Source: Beverwykella pulmonaria
Lineage: Eukaryota; Ascomycota; Dothideomycetes; Pleosporales; Melanommataceae
Reading direction: 5' to 3'
DNA: 64,000 nt
Assembly (NCBI GenBank): GCA_001599595.1
Contig: BCHH01000010.1
Span: forward strand, 989,392-1,053,391
Both the position numbers and the translations under genes were made by a program. Below are positions 45,082 to 56,385 of this stretch, one piece after another (position 1 is the stretch's first letter; each line of letters starts with the position of its first letter). Under the pieces are notes generated by a model. The model saw nothing but the letters and a program-made list of their open reading frames with translations, was not told where the DNA came from and searched no databases.

Positions 45082-46778
45082 GGTAAATGCCGTCTTACAG
45101 ATCCTCGCCGCAATTCTGATGGAAGGAAATAGAGGGGTCAACCGCTCACACGCAACACGCCTCGGCAGGCATGAAAGTTCGCGGACAGTTCGCAATGGAT
45201 GGGGATGGATATGGGAAAAAGATAAGATGGAAAGGTAAAGTGCAAAGAGGATGCGCGGAAGAAATGGAGAAAAGCACGTGAATGAATTGCCAGCTGGGTG
45301 AGTATGTGTATGCCAGAAATAGTGGAGCAGCAGTGAATCCAGACGTCGGATTTCCTCTCTTCAGCGTGCAGATTACCTGGCGGCCCCGTCGTCGCTTTCC
45401 ATATGTCCAGTGTTATGTCGGCCGTATTGTCTGTCCTCTGTGCTCTCTCCAGCGAGCGCTCGATGCTAAAGTACTCAACGGCTTATACTCCCCGCATTAT
45501 ACCCCCCGGATGATAGGGTCTTAGAGGGCGGCGGTGGGCCAGGGCGGCGCGACCGCTGGGACGGTTGGACGCAAAGCGCAAAGCACGCCGCCGACGAAAG
45601 AGGCCCGCATTCGAGGGCCTGGGCAAGCGAGCGCTGGAGATTGAGCTGGGTTGTTGCTGGCCGTGTTCGAGAAGCCTTCCCCAAGCGGCCCTGCACGCCC
45701 GTTTCACGCCGCGGATCACATCACACATCACACCTCAGGCATCAGGCATCGGCAAGCATGATCCAGGAATTGCTGGCCGCTACACTACACGGCAAGGCCA
45801 AACACTGGCCGCTCTCTGCTAAGATGTGGCCGTTGTGTTAACGTTTTCAGGGCGCACGCCATGCTGCATCGCCCAGCGGGCCAACGGTCGCCCGCCCGCC
45901 GCTGTCAGCGCAGATCGTTGCTCAGGCCGCTGCGCAGAGGGGCCGTGGGTGGTGGAATTGCATGTCAGATTGCCAGTTGCCAGCCCTGCGCGGCCAGCCC
46001 TCCCGTTTGCCGACAGCAGCACTCTCGCAGCATCCGGCGCCCAGGTTCAGCAACAAAGGCATATATGGCACGCACTCCACCACACATCTACTGCATATCG
46101 CCGACACCACACCACTTGCTCCCATGCTCCCGCAGGGCGAGCGTTTTGATTACAGGCGTTTCCAGGCAGCGCCGCACATTGGCCACTCGTCCCACACGCG
46201 CCCATTTCGGCGCTGGCAATAAGGTGAGGTGCCTGGCATGATATTGACAGCCTATATCAGCCAGCACGTATACCCCCCGGCCAATATCTGTGTGCCAGAC
46301 GCCAGACGCCCCCCCGACTTCACCCATACCCTGTCTTATAACGCAATCCATCCGCCATCCCTCCTCATCCGAAAGGACCTGGTTTGCACTTCCCGGCGTC
46401 AGATCGCCGTGGCCTGCAGCTGCCCCCTCGAGGTGCGCACCAACTGCGGTCTGCTCAGTGCTACTCAGTCAACATCTTGCGAATTCCACGTCAGGTCGTT
46501 GCATGTGTTGCTGTACGTACATACATGTGCGCCGCAGAGAGTCAGCCAGATGCGGTAGCGCATCTTGTCACTCCCGGGGCAACAAACCATTCCACTTGCG
46601 AGTCCGACCGTCAGCCTGCAGCATCTGCATCTGCATCTGCATCTTGCATCTCCACTTCCACCTCCTGTTTTCTGCCTTCGCCTCTGCATTCCTTTGGCGT
46701 TTCTGCTCCACCTCCCCCTCCACTTTCCAGGCACCGGTGTGGCACCGCTGCTGCAGGAGCATCATGTGAGCCTCTGCA
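45082..46778. other. 1.7-kb intergenic region with CT-rich low complexity
   Basis: It includes the regulator's promoter and the beta-mannosidase 3' flank. The sequence is GC/CT-rich with overlapping spurious frames on both strands. No supported gene. Confidence 0.5.
46621..46644. repeat. GCATCT hexanucleotide microsatellite
   Basis: About four copies of gcatct in a row, ending in gcatcttgcatct, within CT-rich DNA downstream of the beta-mannosidase. Confidence 0.75.
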
Positions 46779-49716
46779 TCAACTCTTGCCCAGATACGTC
46801 CACTTGAGCGGCGCATCGCCTGTCGCAAGCCCCCTCACTTGGATAACCTGTTCATCGCCCGGCACAACGTCAATGGCACTATCGTGTATGAGCACACCTG
46901 TTCTCTCCTCAAACACCAGGCCCTTGGTCGGCTTGTCGGCCTTGACCACTATACGATTACCCTTGTGCTCGACGCTCACCCCACGGTCTTCGAAGCTGAG
47001 ATACTTGAGCGGCTGCGGCCAGTCGACGTCGCGTGCGACCAGCTCTCCGTTGACCCAGATGCGTGCTGCTAGGACATGGGGTTCTTCGTTGATGTTGTCG
47101 ATCGACCCGGACATGACATCCGTTGTCCCATTTGCCGTGATTTTGATATCTTTCTGGACCATCTTTTCCTTAATTTCTTTGCCTGTTGAAACAGATATGA
47201 ATCTTAGTTCGACAGTGGTCGTCAGTTCCGCCGGCTGGTTGCTCGCAACCCAAACTTCAAAGTCGCTCTTTGGTGGGACTCGGGCATGAACAACGCTCCA
47301 GTCATGGTGTGCTCGTTTGACAGCAACTGCAACAGGCGCCAAGACACGTCTCATGGCATAGTATGCTGGCTTTTTGCGCAGGAAGTAATCCACAATAGAC
47401 CACGATGTGACGGGCCAGCAGTCGTTCAGTTGCCACACAAGAGCACCTCCGCAATGGCGCTTCTGGCCCCACTGTCTGCGCCAGCCACGGTACCCGAACA
47501 TTAACGCCTCGGCTTGAGAAAGCTGCGTCAAATGGATAAATGCCTGCCATGTCCTTAGCAAACACCCCATATACCTATTAACAACCACACGAATATCACC
47601 ATGTTTGGTACCTACCTCTAAATCCGTCTGCGTTCGGAAATTCTCCACCAAATACGTTGCGATCCTGCGCTCATGCCCATCTGCTTTGTTGTGGAAGTCT
47701 AGCATATGCGACTGCGGGTACAGCTGCGAGGGATCCGTGCAATAATACTTGATAGTATCAATATGAGGGAAAGCCTCCATGCCGAATTCTGAATTGAAGC
47801 GTCCACCAAGCGTGTCGAAGATCTGATATTTCTCCTGCGTGCCATGCCATACTATCGGCCAATTAATTAGTAGACGTCTATCTTCAATATCAAGTACCAG
47901 GTGGAAGGGCTTTCTCACCATTCCATTGGTGCATGTCGCCGACTTTGTTGTTTGACGTTTTTAGACCGTCGCCCCATGGGCTTCCCGGATGGTATGCCAC
48001 ATGAGGACTTTCTGCGGCAACGACTTCGGGTAAGAGCTGGTCGAAGATGCTTTCGTTAGGGCGATTGATAGACTGGTTGAGGGGGAGGTGCTGCATAAGC
48101 GCTTACCTTTTCGTATATATATCTCGCAGGAAAATTAGTCTGGAGCCAATTTTCTGGATTCTTGTCCTCGTAATCGTACGTCAAGCCAAACGATTCTTGC
48201 ACCTGGTAGTCTTCATTGTTGCCCGCGTAGATTATGACGGATGGGTGATGCCGCACTCTGGCGACATTGGCATTGCATTCGCTGCGGATGGACTCGAGAA
48301 TCTCCGGGAAGGCTGGGTAGTTGCCGCAGCCAAACATGAAATCCTGCCAGACTAGGATTCCAAGCTCGTCACAGAGATCGTAGAAGATGTCTTCTTCCCA
48401 GATGCCGCCTCCCCAGATACTGATAGTCGGTTAGCTGTGTTGTAGCGCTGGATAGCTTTCAAAGTACACGTATGAGGTGCATGTGCGCATACCGAATCAT
48501 AACCTGGTAGCCATCGACCATCAATTCCAGCCACTTACGATATGTCTCCGCAGACACCCTTGGGGTAAACGAGTCGGCAGGAATCCAATCGGAGCCGCCG
48601 CAGAAGACGTCCACACCATTGACGCGAAAGTAGAAGGTCTTACCTATCTCGTCCGGGTTCTGGACAAGTTCCCCTCTGCGAAATCCGGTGCGTCGGGCCG
48701 AGTGATGCAAGCTAACGCCATCTGCTGATACGGTTGCAGTCACATTGTACAGAGGCTGGTCGCCGTATCCGTGCGGATACCACAACTTAGGGTCGTTCAC
48801 GTGAAATTCCACCTTGGCCACTCCGTCGCTGACGTATGCCGACTCTTTAAACACCAAATCATCACCACTATACACTTCGAAGACTACGAGCTCTCCCGAC
48901 GGACCCTCTACCTTCGCTGCAATAGTACCCTTCACGGCCTTGAGGCTGTCATCTAGTGTGTAGTCGATTCGGAGATCGGCGATCCTTGAGTGGTACGTCT
49001 CTAATCGGACTGATCGCCATGGACCGCAGGTGTTGAGAACGGGTCCCCAATCCCATCCCCTATCCCCGATTAGCGTGTCTGACTGGGGTTCCCAAAAACA
49101 ATCGAGCTCACCAGTGGTACTGTGCCTTTCGGACGGCTAGACGAGACATGTCGCCATTGAAGCCAACCCAGGTGTGCTCCGGATGTGCTTCACGAATCTC
49201 AATCGCTCGCAGCCGCGCAGAAGCAAAGTCAATCTCCAGAACATTGTCCGAGCCTGGCTTCAACTGCTTGGTGACATCGACACGGTGCGGGATGAACATG
49301 TTGTCGCTTTCGAGGATGACATGGCCATTGAGTCTGACCGTCGCAAAAGTGTCGAGTCCATCGAAGGCCAAGACCGTGACTGTGCCATCCTGTGGGGATC
49401 CAACTTCGGGGAGCTTGACTTTGTACGTCCACGTCTTGTCTGCCACCCACTCCGCCTTGAGCTCATTGAAGCCTAAAAAGGGGTCCGGAATTCTATGCAG
49501 AAGGCTCCGTCAGTCATGCCCTGAAGCAGTTTTTCAAATACTTCCCCCCACCCCACCCCACGCGCACGTGATGACGTACTTTCCATTGTCGATGAGGTCG
49601 AGATGGACATTGGTTGGGACTCTTGCCACGGGAAGCCAGGCGTCTTCTCCAGGGTCGTCAGCTTGTTTGAAGGACCAGCCATCCGTGAGGTGGTGAGCAG
49701 CGAGAGCCTGAGGCAT
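46779..49716 (-). CDS. mndB: Intracellular GH2 beta-mannosidase (MndB type)
   Basis: Seven exons: 49716-49580, 49492-49112, 49059-48493, 48419-48107, 48036-47919, 47851-47616 and 47543-46779. They give 838 residues, close to the length of Aspergillus MndB. There is no signal peptide, so a cytosolic enzyme is expected, cleaving terminal beta-1,4-mannose from manno-oligosaccharides or N-glycan fragments. The sugar-binding beta-sandwich comes first (G-F-N-E-L, G-W-D-W-G-P), then the TIM barrel. The acid/base glutamate is in A-G-N-N-E-D near 431 and the nucleophile in F-N-S-E-F-G-M-E-A near 527. The sixth intron (72 nt, 47544-47615) is open in frame. I removed it because V-G-T-K-H-G-D-I-R-V interrupts the conserved D-L-E-A-F-I-H-L-T-Q-L run and has good splice sites. 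Confidence 0.94.
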
Positions 49717-51266
49717 GGTGAGGATGGATGGCTTATGTGCAGATGCGGCCGACTAGGCCGACAGGGAATGCTCTGAGTCGAAATCAACGGGACTTGGAGC
49801 TCTTCTCTGCGTACATATAGCGCAATAAGTATTCGTTTCCGACACGGCACAAGACGCTCAGCGTGGCCGGAACGATTGAGGCGGCTTGTGTCCCGCCTAG
49901 ATAGTTTGTAGCACCACGAGCTGCAGAGCTTCTGGAGTAGGGCACGAAAAGGTCCAAGGCACGACGAGGTCCGTCTCCAGAACGGCTAGCGAGGGTTCGT
50001 AGTCGCGGAGCCGTCGGGAAATTCTGGCACAACCACGTGCCGTGCCGTGCAAGCGGTGCAAGAGAGACCTCGGAATACCAGAAATACCACGACGAGAGCG
50101 GGCCAGCACTCTCCGTGGTGCGAAGAGGGTCGTGAGGCGGCTGTTACACGCGAGCGTCTCCCGCGGGGCGAATTGAATATGCAATGGATGGAGTGCGAGA
50201 CAGCGTGATGCGAGGATTGCTGCGACATTTGTCGGCGGAACGCTTCCGGACGCCAAAATGGCTTCAACATCACGCTTCAACGTCTCTCGACGGCATCACA
50301 AACACCACACACGGCCACATCCGCAGCATCACCACCTGCACTTCCATCTGCTCCAAGGATTCGCAACCTCCGTCCACCATACCCTCGAGATTTTTCCGTC
50401 CCATATGAACCACATCCCTTCCCAAAACCCCATCGCCACCCCCACGCGGGATATCAAACCCAATCCCGTCTCAAAACACACCTTGTGCAACCAACATTCT
50501 TCCTCCTTTTCCTCCGTACACCATGTCTCTTCCCCAATAGCAACGTCCACATATAACATGATCTGCTTACCATGTCCCGAGCATTGCGCCTTCCTTGTGT
50601 CCTGCCGAGCGAGATCGTTGCATCAATATCGATCCCGACGGAAGAACATGACGCACATAGGCGCACGCACGCATGCCCTGCAGCTCCTCCCGAGCCGCTG
50701 CTCCCCGTCCCATGGGCCATGCGTTTGTGCCGTATGTACTGTATAGCCATCTCCGGTCTCCAATTTTCAGAAGCTCAGCGAGCCCGACAACGTTCGTCCA
50801 GCCACGATAGAGCAAGGGTGATCAATATTTTCCGAAGACATCTAGTGTCTGTCTGTTAGGAGGGCAGTATAGTTGCACCTGCAGTGTTACGTAGTGGGTA
50901 GCAATATGCAGTACATTGGGTTCCTGCAGTGCAGTGGTACCTGACATATAGTACATCACTCAAGCTCGGCGGAAATTTGCATCCGTATGAAGACTGCTGT
51001 CTGACAGCGGACAATAAAAGGGTATCTAGAACAATTAACGACGCACTCATTAGAACCAACGACCGCACCCCTCGCATCCCTTCGCAATCCGCACAACTCT
51101 CTTACGCACAGCCCTCCTACGCACAACCTTATATGATCGCCGCACCCAGCACGCCAACCATTGTCAAGGAGCTTACCACCAGCACGGTACCGTCTAACCG
51201 GGCGCTCCTTGCTGCAGCGCTCCGGCGGAACATAGTGTCCCTGATCCTTTTCATGCTCATGGCGGA
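49717..51266. other. 1.5-kb intergenic region, no supported gene
   Basis: It holds the beta-mannosidase promoter and the thaumatin-like 3' flank. A plus-strand frame at 50929-51270 has a small S-Y-A-Q-P repeat but starts with GTG and runs into the neighbouring gene. Confidence 0.5.
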
Positions 51267-52503
51267 TTAGTCCAAGTTCTTATTGACATGTCCGCTTTTG
51301 GCAAGCTGACGCAGCTTCTCTGCCTCCGTAGCTAGAATGTTCGTCGAGCGTGCTCCGGGACAGAAGACGACTTCGAAGCCGGCACCGGCTGGGATGATGA
51401 ATGTCGATGTTTGGTCGTCAAAGGCTGAGTGCCGTGTCAGTCAATTTGCTCACACCAGAATCGTAATGAAGAGATAGCCTACCGTAACTGTATGCATCTG
51501 GACAAATCTTCTTGACTGATTTCGAGTATTCGCTCGGCGAGCACGAACTCGGTGAGTTGTGCTTTCCTGTACAGCAGTCTTCCGGCTTATTGTTCTTTGC
51601 GCACGCGGAGAAACATGGGTTGAATGCCGGCCTCTCTATATGGTCGTCGGGGTAAGGGTACACGCCGTCACCAGGCTTTTCTGGAGGCTCCTGTTGCAAA
51701 TTCCACGGACACCATCTAGAGACTTGATTGTCGTCGACCTCTTGCTCGAATGGCAGTGGGTACGAGCTGTTTGTCCTTAAGAAGGTTTCAAATCCACTCG
51801 AATACGGATCGTAGCCCTTCTCCTTTAAGAGACCAACAGTGCCTTGGCACGAGGGGTTGGTCAGATTGGGAGGGATGTCGTCTAGACTGGCGTTCTGGAG
51901 GGGCTGAAGGACGATCGCCATCGGGATGTTGTAGCCGTCGACTAATGAGATGTCGTAGTACGTGTTGCCGTCCCCGGCGTCGAGCGTGAACTCTGCAAGA
52001 GAGACTGGCACGTCACCCTACAGTAGTATGTCAGTTCTCGGAGCAGAAATACACATGGAAGGACTTGAACGTACACCAACGACGCAATTCACGATGCCAT
52101 TGCAGTCGCCACTACGACACGCCTTCCCGCTGCCCCCCTTCGGGCCCGTCCCGTCGTCATTAAAAGAGCAGTTTGTCCGGCCCCATACCCGGCCCTGCCA
52201 GTCTTCCGACACGGTTTGATTGTATGTCTTTCCCGGCTCTAACTTGAAGCCGTTCTCCTTCGGCCCGTCGCCGGACTGCGTCGAGATACCGGGGTAGATG
52301 GTCTCGGGACAGTTGTTGGTGACGAGAAGAGGCGTAATGGGTTCTTTCCTGAGCTGCAATCTGCGCGGTGGTTTGAGGGCCATGTGATGCGTTCCACCAA
52401 CGAGCGGCAGACTCGACAACGCTATCACTGCCACGCATGCTTCAGTAATAGAGGAGGTGAACGTTGGAGGACGGACATGGCCTCTGGGCCTCGTAGTACG
52501 CAT
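51267..52503 (-). CDS. Secreted thaumatin-like protein
   Basis: Three exons, 52503-52075, 52017-51483 and 51424-51267, give 373 residues. The ATG at 52503 is followed by about 20 polar residues and then a hydrophobic stretch (A-C-V-A-V-I-A-L-S-S-L-P-L-V-G), which can serve as a signal peptide with a long n-region. The thaumatin pattern is clear: N-N-C-P-E-T-I-Y-P-G-I near the start, D-W-x-G-R-V-W-G-R-T-N-C, C-R-S-G-D-C-N-G, S-L-V-D-G-Y-N-I-P-M, a C-x3-C...C-C cluster and P-D-A-Y-S-Y-A-F-D-D near the end. About 14 cysteines remain in the mature part. Fungal members often act on beta-glucan in cell walls; activity here is not proven. Confidence 0.9.
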
Positions 52504-53381
52504 GATTGTTGACCAGCGGTGCGAGAGATGGAATTTCGACTATTTGAGGAGAAAGTACCGTAATCCTGTGTTTGAAGAATGATTATGTCGTGAGTTATAG
52601 GCTCTAGGTTGGCCAGGGATCCCGTCCAGAGGGATGAAGCATGTAGAGTTCAGGTTGATGGAAGCAGTGATGACAGATTGCTGCGCAAAATCAGGGAATG
52701 CCGTGGGTTAAGGGCGATCATTGTCGAGCCTGGAAAGTGAGTAGTTGCAAGTCCGTGAGACGGGCTATCGGGCAGTGACGCAATGGTGCCTGCCAAGAGC
52801 GGTTGAATCAGGGTCCAAACAACGGTCTTGGCCAATCATCGATATTCACGATCCTGTTAGCGAAACCGTGGAGGAAAAATGCCCTCTAAGCGCCGAAGCA
52901 TATAAAGGCAACGAGCTACAAGTCACAGTGGGATAATTATAGGGAGCACTTCAACAAGGGAGAAGATGTATTTCTATGGTTTGGCTGCTAGGAAAGAGGA
53001 GCATTTTCCACACTGTGGGTGAAGAATTCTGGTCACCAGGGACAAGAATAGAGACAAACTCCAGATCAAAAATAGGACAGTGCGAGGAAAGAGTATGAAA
53101 TCAGACTTGACAACCTGTACACTGCAACGACATATTAAAATCTGGCTTGAGAGTAAGAATATAATTATTGCCTAATGTTACGATGATCTATGGTAAGTCC
53201 AGCCATCTTTAGACGTGCAGTCGAAGAAGAAAAGAAAACGCCCCCAAGCCTATCAAAGTCTCCGTGATCGCTAGATCTTAAACCACAACCGCGCATCAGA
53301 ATGGTATCACAGGTACATCTCCCACTTCCCCTTCCACCCAACTATCGAACAAGAACGACTCGCGCCTCGACTTTCGGTGCT
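52504..53381. other. Intergenic region, no supported gene
   Basis: Promoter side of the thaumatin-like gene and 3' side of the cupredoxin gene. Short frames only. Confidence 0.55.
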
Positions 53382-54440
53382 CTATAGTACCAAGAAAGCA
53401 GCAAGACCACCCAGGCCAAGACCAAGGAAGGATTGCCTGTTGAGGGCGGGCGCGGCATTGGTAGTTTGTTGCGCGGGATTGGCTCCAGAAGATGTGGTAG
53501 CAGCGGCGCCGCCAGCTCCCGTCGCAGCACCGCCAACGCCTGCACCAGACGAGGAGGCGGCGCCAGGGGCTCCAGATGCGACAGCGCCACCTCCAGGCGC
53601 CTGGCCGGGGCTGAGGTTCTCGGTTGCGCCTTTAGCGAGGCCTGCGAATGCTTCGATGGTCTTGTTTCCAGTGGTAGCACTTGGTGAATGTTAGTATAGG
53701 CGGAGGCGTTGCGAGTGTGAAGGGTACTTACGCGTTGATAGCTCCGACCATGCCGCTTTGGCAATGCATGCCTTGAGAGCAGTAGAACCAGACGGGCTTT
53801 GTGTCCATGACGCGGATAGTGTAGGTAAGCATTTTCGTGGCGTTGGCGGCGGTGGGCATGAAGCCAGAGAAGAAAGCATCCGTCTTGTTTGCCATGATGT
53901 TCTGGATCGGGACACAAGGGTTGTCGAAGGTAGACTGGACAACGGAGTGGTTCTAATCACTGTCAGTGAAGGATCTCCCAATCGAGAGCACAACATGCCA
54001 AAGCTTACCTTGGGGTAGAACTGGAACTGGACGAGGTCGCCTGCTGCGGCAACGACGTTGGAGGGAGTGAATGTGAGTGTCCCACCAAAGCCAACCTGAA
54101 CGACGTGGGTGTTGACTTGTCCCGCCGCCGGAGCAGCTGCGCCGGTTGCTGCTGGTGCCTGTGCTGCTACTGCCACCGTTGACTGCGCCATCACGACCAC
54201 CGATGACGAAGCTATGGTCTCGGAGACTGCAGCTGCCAATTCCGTTGAAGCCATGCCCATGCCCCCATTCTTGCCTTTTGTCGCTTTTGAACCCTCATGC
54301 TTCATCGAAGTTGCCTCCGCCGCCGCAGCTGTTGCCGTAGTCGCAGCCGCTCCGTACCCCATTCCTCCTCCTCCGCCCTGGTTGGTTGCTGCTCCGAGCC
54401 CGATGAGGGCGGCTACGACGATTGATCTCGAAAAGTACAT
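53382..54440 (-). CDS. GPI-anchored extracellular cupredoxin-domain protein
   Basis: Three exons, 54440-54009, 53952-53732 and 53679-53382, give 316 residues. A signal peptide (S-I-V-V-A-A-L-I-G-L-G-A-A) is followed by a glycine/alanine/threonine-rich region. One plastocyanin-like domain (about 110-220) carries the copper-ligand pattern: His in N-H-S-V, Cys in F-Y-C-S-Q, His in M-H-C and Met in S-G-M-V-G. A serine/glycine/alanine-rich stalk ends in a hydrophobic tail (F-L-G-L-G-L-G-G-L-A-A-F-L-V-L), the form of a GPI signal. Fungal proteins of this build (extracellular serine-rich proteins) sit on the wall or membrane. Roles in copper binding or surface interaction are plausible but unproven. 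Confidence 0.9.
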
Positions 54441-55824
54441 GTCTGCTAATTATGGTTGTCGAAAGAACGAGGTGGTTGATATTACGACGACTGAAAGGCT
54501 CGAAGAGAATGTTGTGTAGGCGTCTAGCGCTCTAAACTGGACTAGCCAGATGGATATTAAGAATGGAAGTTGAAAGACCGTAAGGTAGAAAACGAAGTGA
54601 AAGACGGTAGGAAAGCAAAACACAGGTCTGAAGCGGATGAGAAGAAAATGGAGCCAGGCCACATGGCTATAGACGCCTCTTAAGGCATGAAGAATTGCGT
54701 GTAATGTTGGTTAGTGCGCTTGCCCAGACATACTCGCGGCGGTTGGGGGTACATCCGAAGCATGGAGAGGACTTCTGCGACATGTCAGAATCTGTTCGTG
54801 CTTCAGCCACGCGGTCGGTTGTTGCCGACCCGAGCTTTGAGGCTCGTCGCGCGGGTAGAGAAGTATTCCCCGCCGCGCCGCATGCAGATCCAACAAGCAC
54901 AAGCGTAGATTCAAATTGACCAGAACAATCAGCAGAGTTGGCAGCCGTAAGATGGATGTTACTTTGACTTGCTGGTGTTGAGCTCTGGCGATGAGAGAGT
55001 AAATTGGACGTTGGTGGAAGGTTGGACGCTAGCGATAGCCTGCCGAAGCACTCCCTGTTTGGTCTGTGTTTGAGAATGCTTCAACCCACGCCCGCTGTCA
55101 CAACACGCCGGGAATGTTCATACCGTCCCTGAAAGGCGTTCGGCACGCTCATTCGCGAAATTGGACGGTTGCCTGGCCCGACAGTTTTCAATGCCGCGAC
55201 TCATATCGTTTGCTGCTCTCCAAGGCTGGGCAGTACGTCAAAATGCATGTTTGCAAACAAAATTGGCACCCATTAACCGTAGTATTGACACCTGAAATCT
55301 TGATCCTAGGTTTACGCGCAAGCATCTGTTTCATTCCTCAGTCCGTAATTTCGCACGCGGTGTGCTTGCTGTTTGCAGGCCAAGTGTTTTGCCTTGAAGT
55401 CCTGACGGCCTCATTGCTTCATCAGACCGCGGAATGCTTGCGACGGTCGTTTGGCATGCGGCATCGACGGAAACTTTGCGACGAATCTGCAAATAATCGA
55501 CATGTGCTTTCCCATGCTTTTCTGAACACCCGCAACCAAGTCTCAAATCCTAGACCACGCAACAGGAGTCCAGAAGACTTGTTGCCGCATTCTAATTATG
55601 CGTTTATAGGGTTTGTTGTGCCGTCCTAGGCCCTGCTATGCAGATCTCGATCTGTTCCCATACTCATTCATGGATGCACACGAGACAAGCTCGTCGTCCC
55701 AGATCTACGCTATAAAGTCTGAAAATCGTCCGACCGCAATTCAGTGAAAGGCCCAAATCATACTTCAAACCATGGCAGGCTGAACTGCTGCCTTCAGTCC
55801 AGAAACGCGAGCAAAGAATCGTCG
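54441..55824. other. 1.4-kb intergenic region, no supported gene
   Basis: A plus-strand frame at 55066-55629 (187 codons) starts with a non-ATG codon, has no recognisable domain and no splice context, so I did not call it. Confidence 0.5.
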
Positions 55825-56385
55825 TTAGAAGTCCAACACCAATTGCGGCGCCAGCTTCTCCAAGTCCTCGACCTGCAACGAGTTATCAGTAGCGTCGCCC
55901 ATCTTCGCCGCATCGCCTCGCTCTTGCCTCGCCCTCGCAATGGCCTCTCGCACAAATGTCTGTAGGTAGGTATCCACAAGATCCATCGCGCCCTGCTGAA
56001 TCTGCGTCTTCTTATCTTCGAACCCGTGGTGCAGTAGCATGTTAAGCAGCTTTGGCGGTATAGGACTCGGTTGCGGTAGCTTTGGCACAGCGCGTCGTAT
56101 CTGGGTTGTGTCATCGATGTTGGAGAGATCGTCCATCGGCTCGTCGCGATCTGAGTAAAACAGCGCGTCGTTCTCTTGTTCGCTTTCCGATGAGGAGATG
56201 ATGGTTGCGTCGGGCTGGAAGCTCGGTCGTGCGGTCGCGACTTTCTTCGCTGGTGCTGGGCGCGATGTCGCAGGGTCAGCTCCTCGCTTTGTGGAAGTGG
56301 TAGCTTGGGCGGCAGGCTGCATGGGGCGTGGAGGCTTGAACGCAGGTCCCTTTCGTCGTGGGGGTACTGACGTCTTCGGTGGCAT
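55825..56385 (-). CDS. MHF2: CENP-X/MHF2 histone-fold protein
   Basis: A single exon of 186 residues from the ATG at 56385. The first about 105 residues are a basic, proline/alanine-rich and then acidic disordered extension. The last 80 form the CENP-X block: P-P-K-L-L-N-M-L-L-H-H-G-F, A-M-D-L-V-D-T-Y-L-Q-T-F-V-R-E-A-I-A-R-A and V-E-D-L-E-K-L-A-P-Q-L-V-L-D-F. CENP-X pairs with CENP-S (MHF1) as a histone-fold tetramer at centromeres and with the Fanconi-type helicase FANCM/Mph1 at stalled forks. The extension is longer than in human CENP-X but common in filamentous fungi. Confidence 0.9.
   Translation of the reverse strand: MPPKTSVPPRRKGPAFKPPRPMQPAAQATTSTKRGADPATSRPAPAKKVATARPSFQPDATIISSSESEQENDALFYSDRDEPMDDLSNIDDTTQIRRAVPKLPQPSPIPPKLLNMLLHHGFEDKKTQIQQGAMDLVDTYLQTFVREAIARARQERGDAAKMGDATDNSLQVEDLEKLAPQLVLDF

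Noticed and set aside
50929..51270. 113-codon frame with an S-Y-A-Q-P repeat
   Set aside because: Starts with GTG, has no homology I recognise and overlaps the 3' end of the thaumatin-like gene.
55066..55629. 187-codon plus-strand frame
   Set aside because: Starts with a non-ATG codon and shows no domain, signal peptide or splice context.
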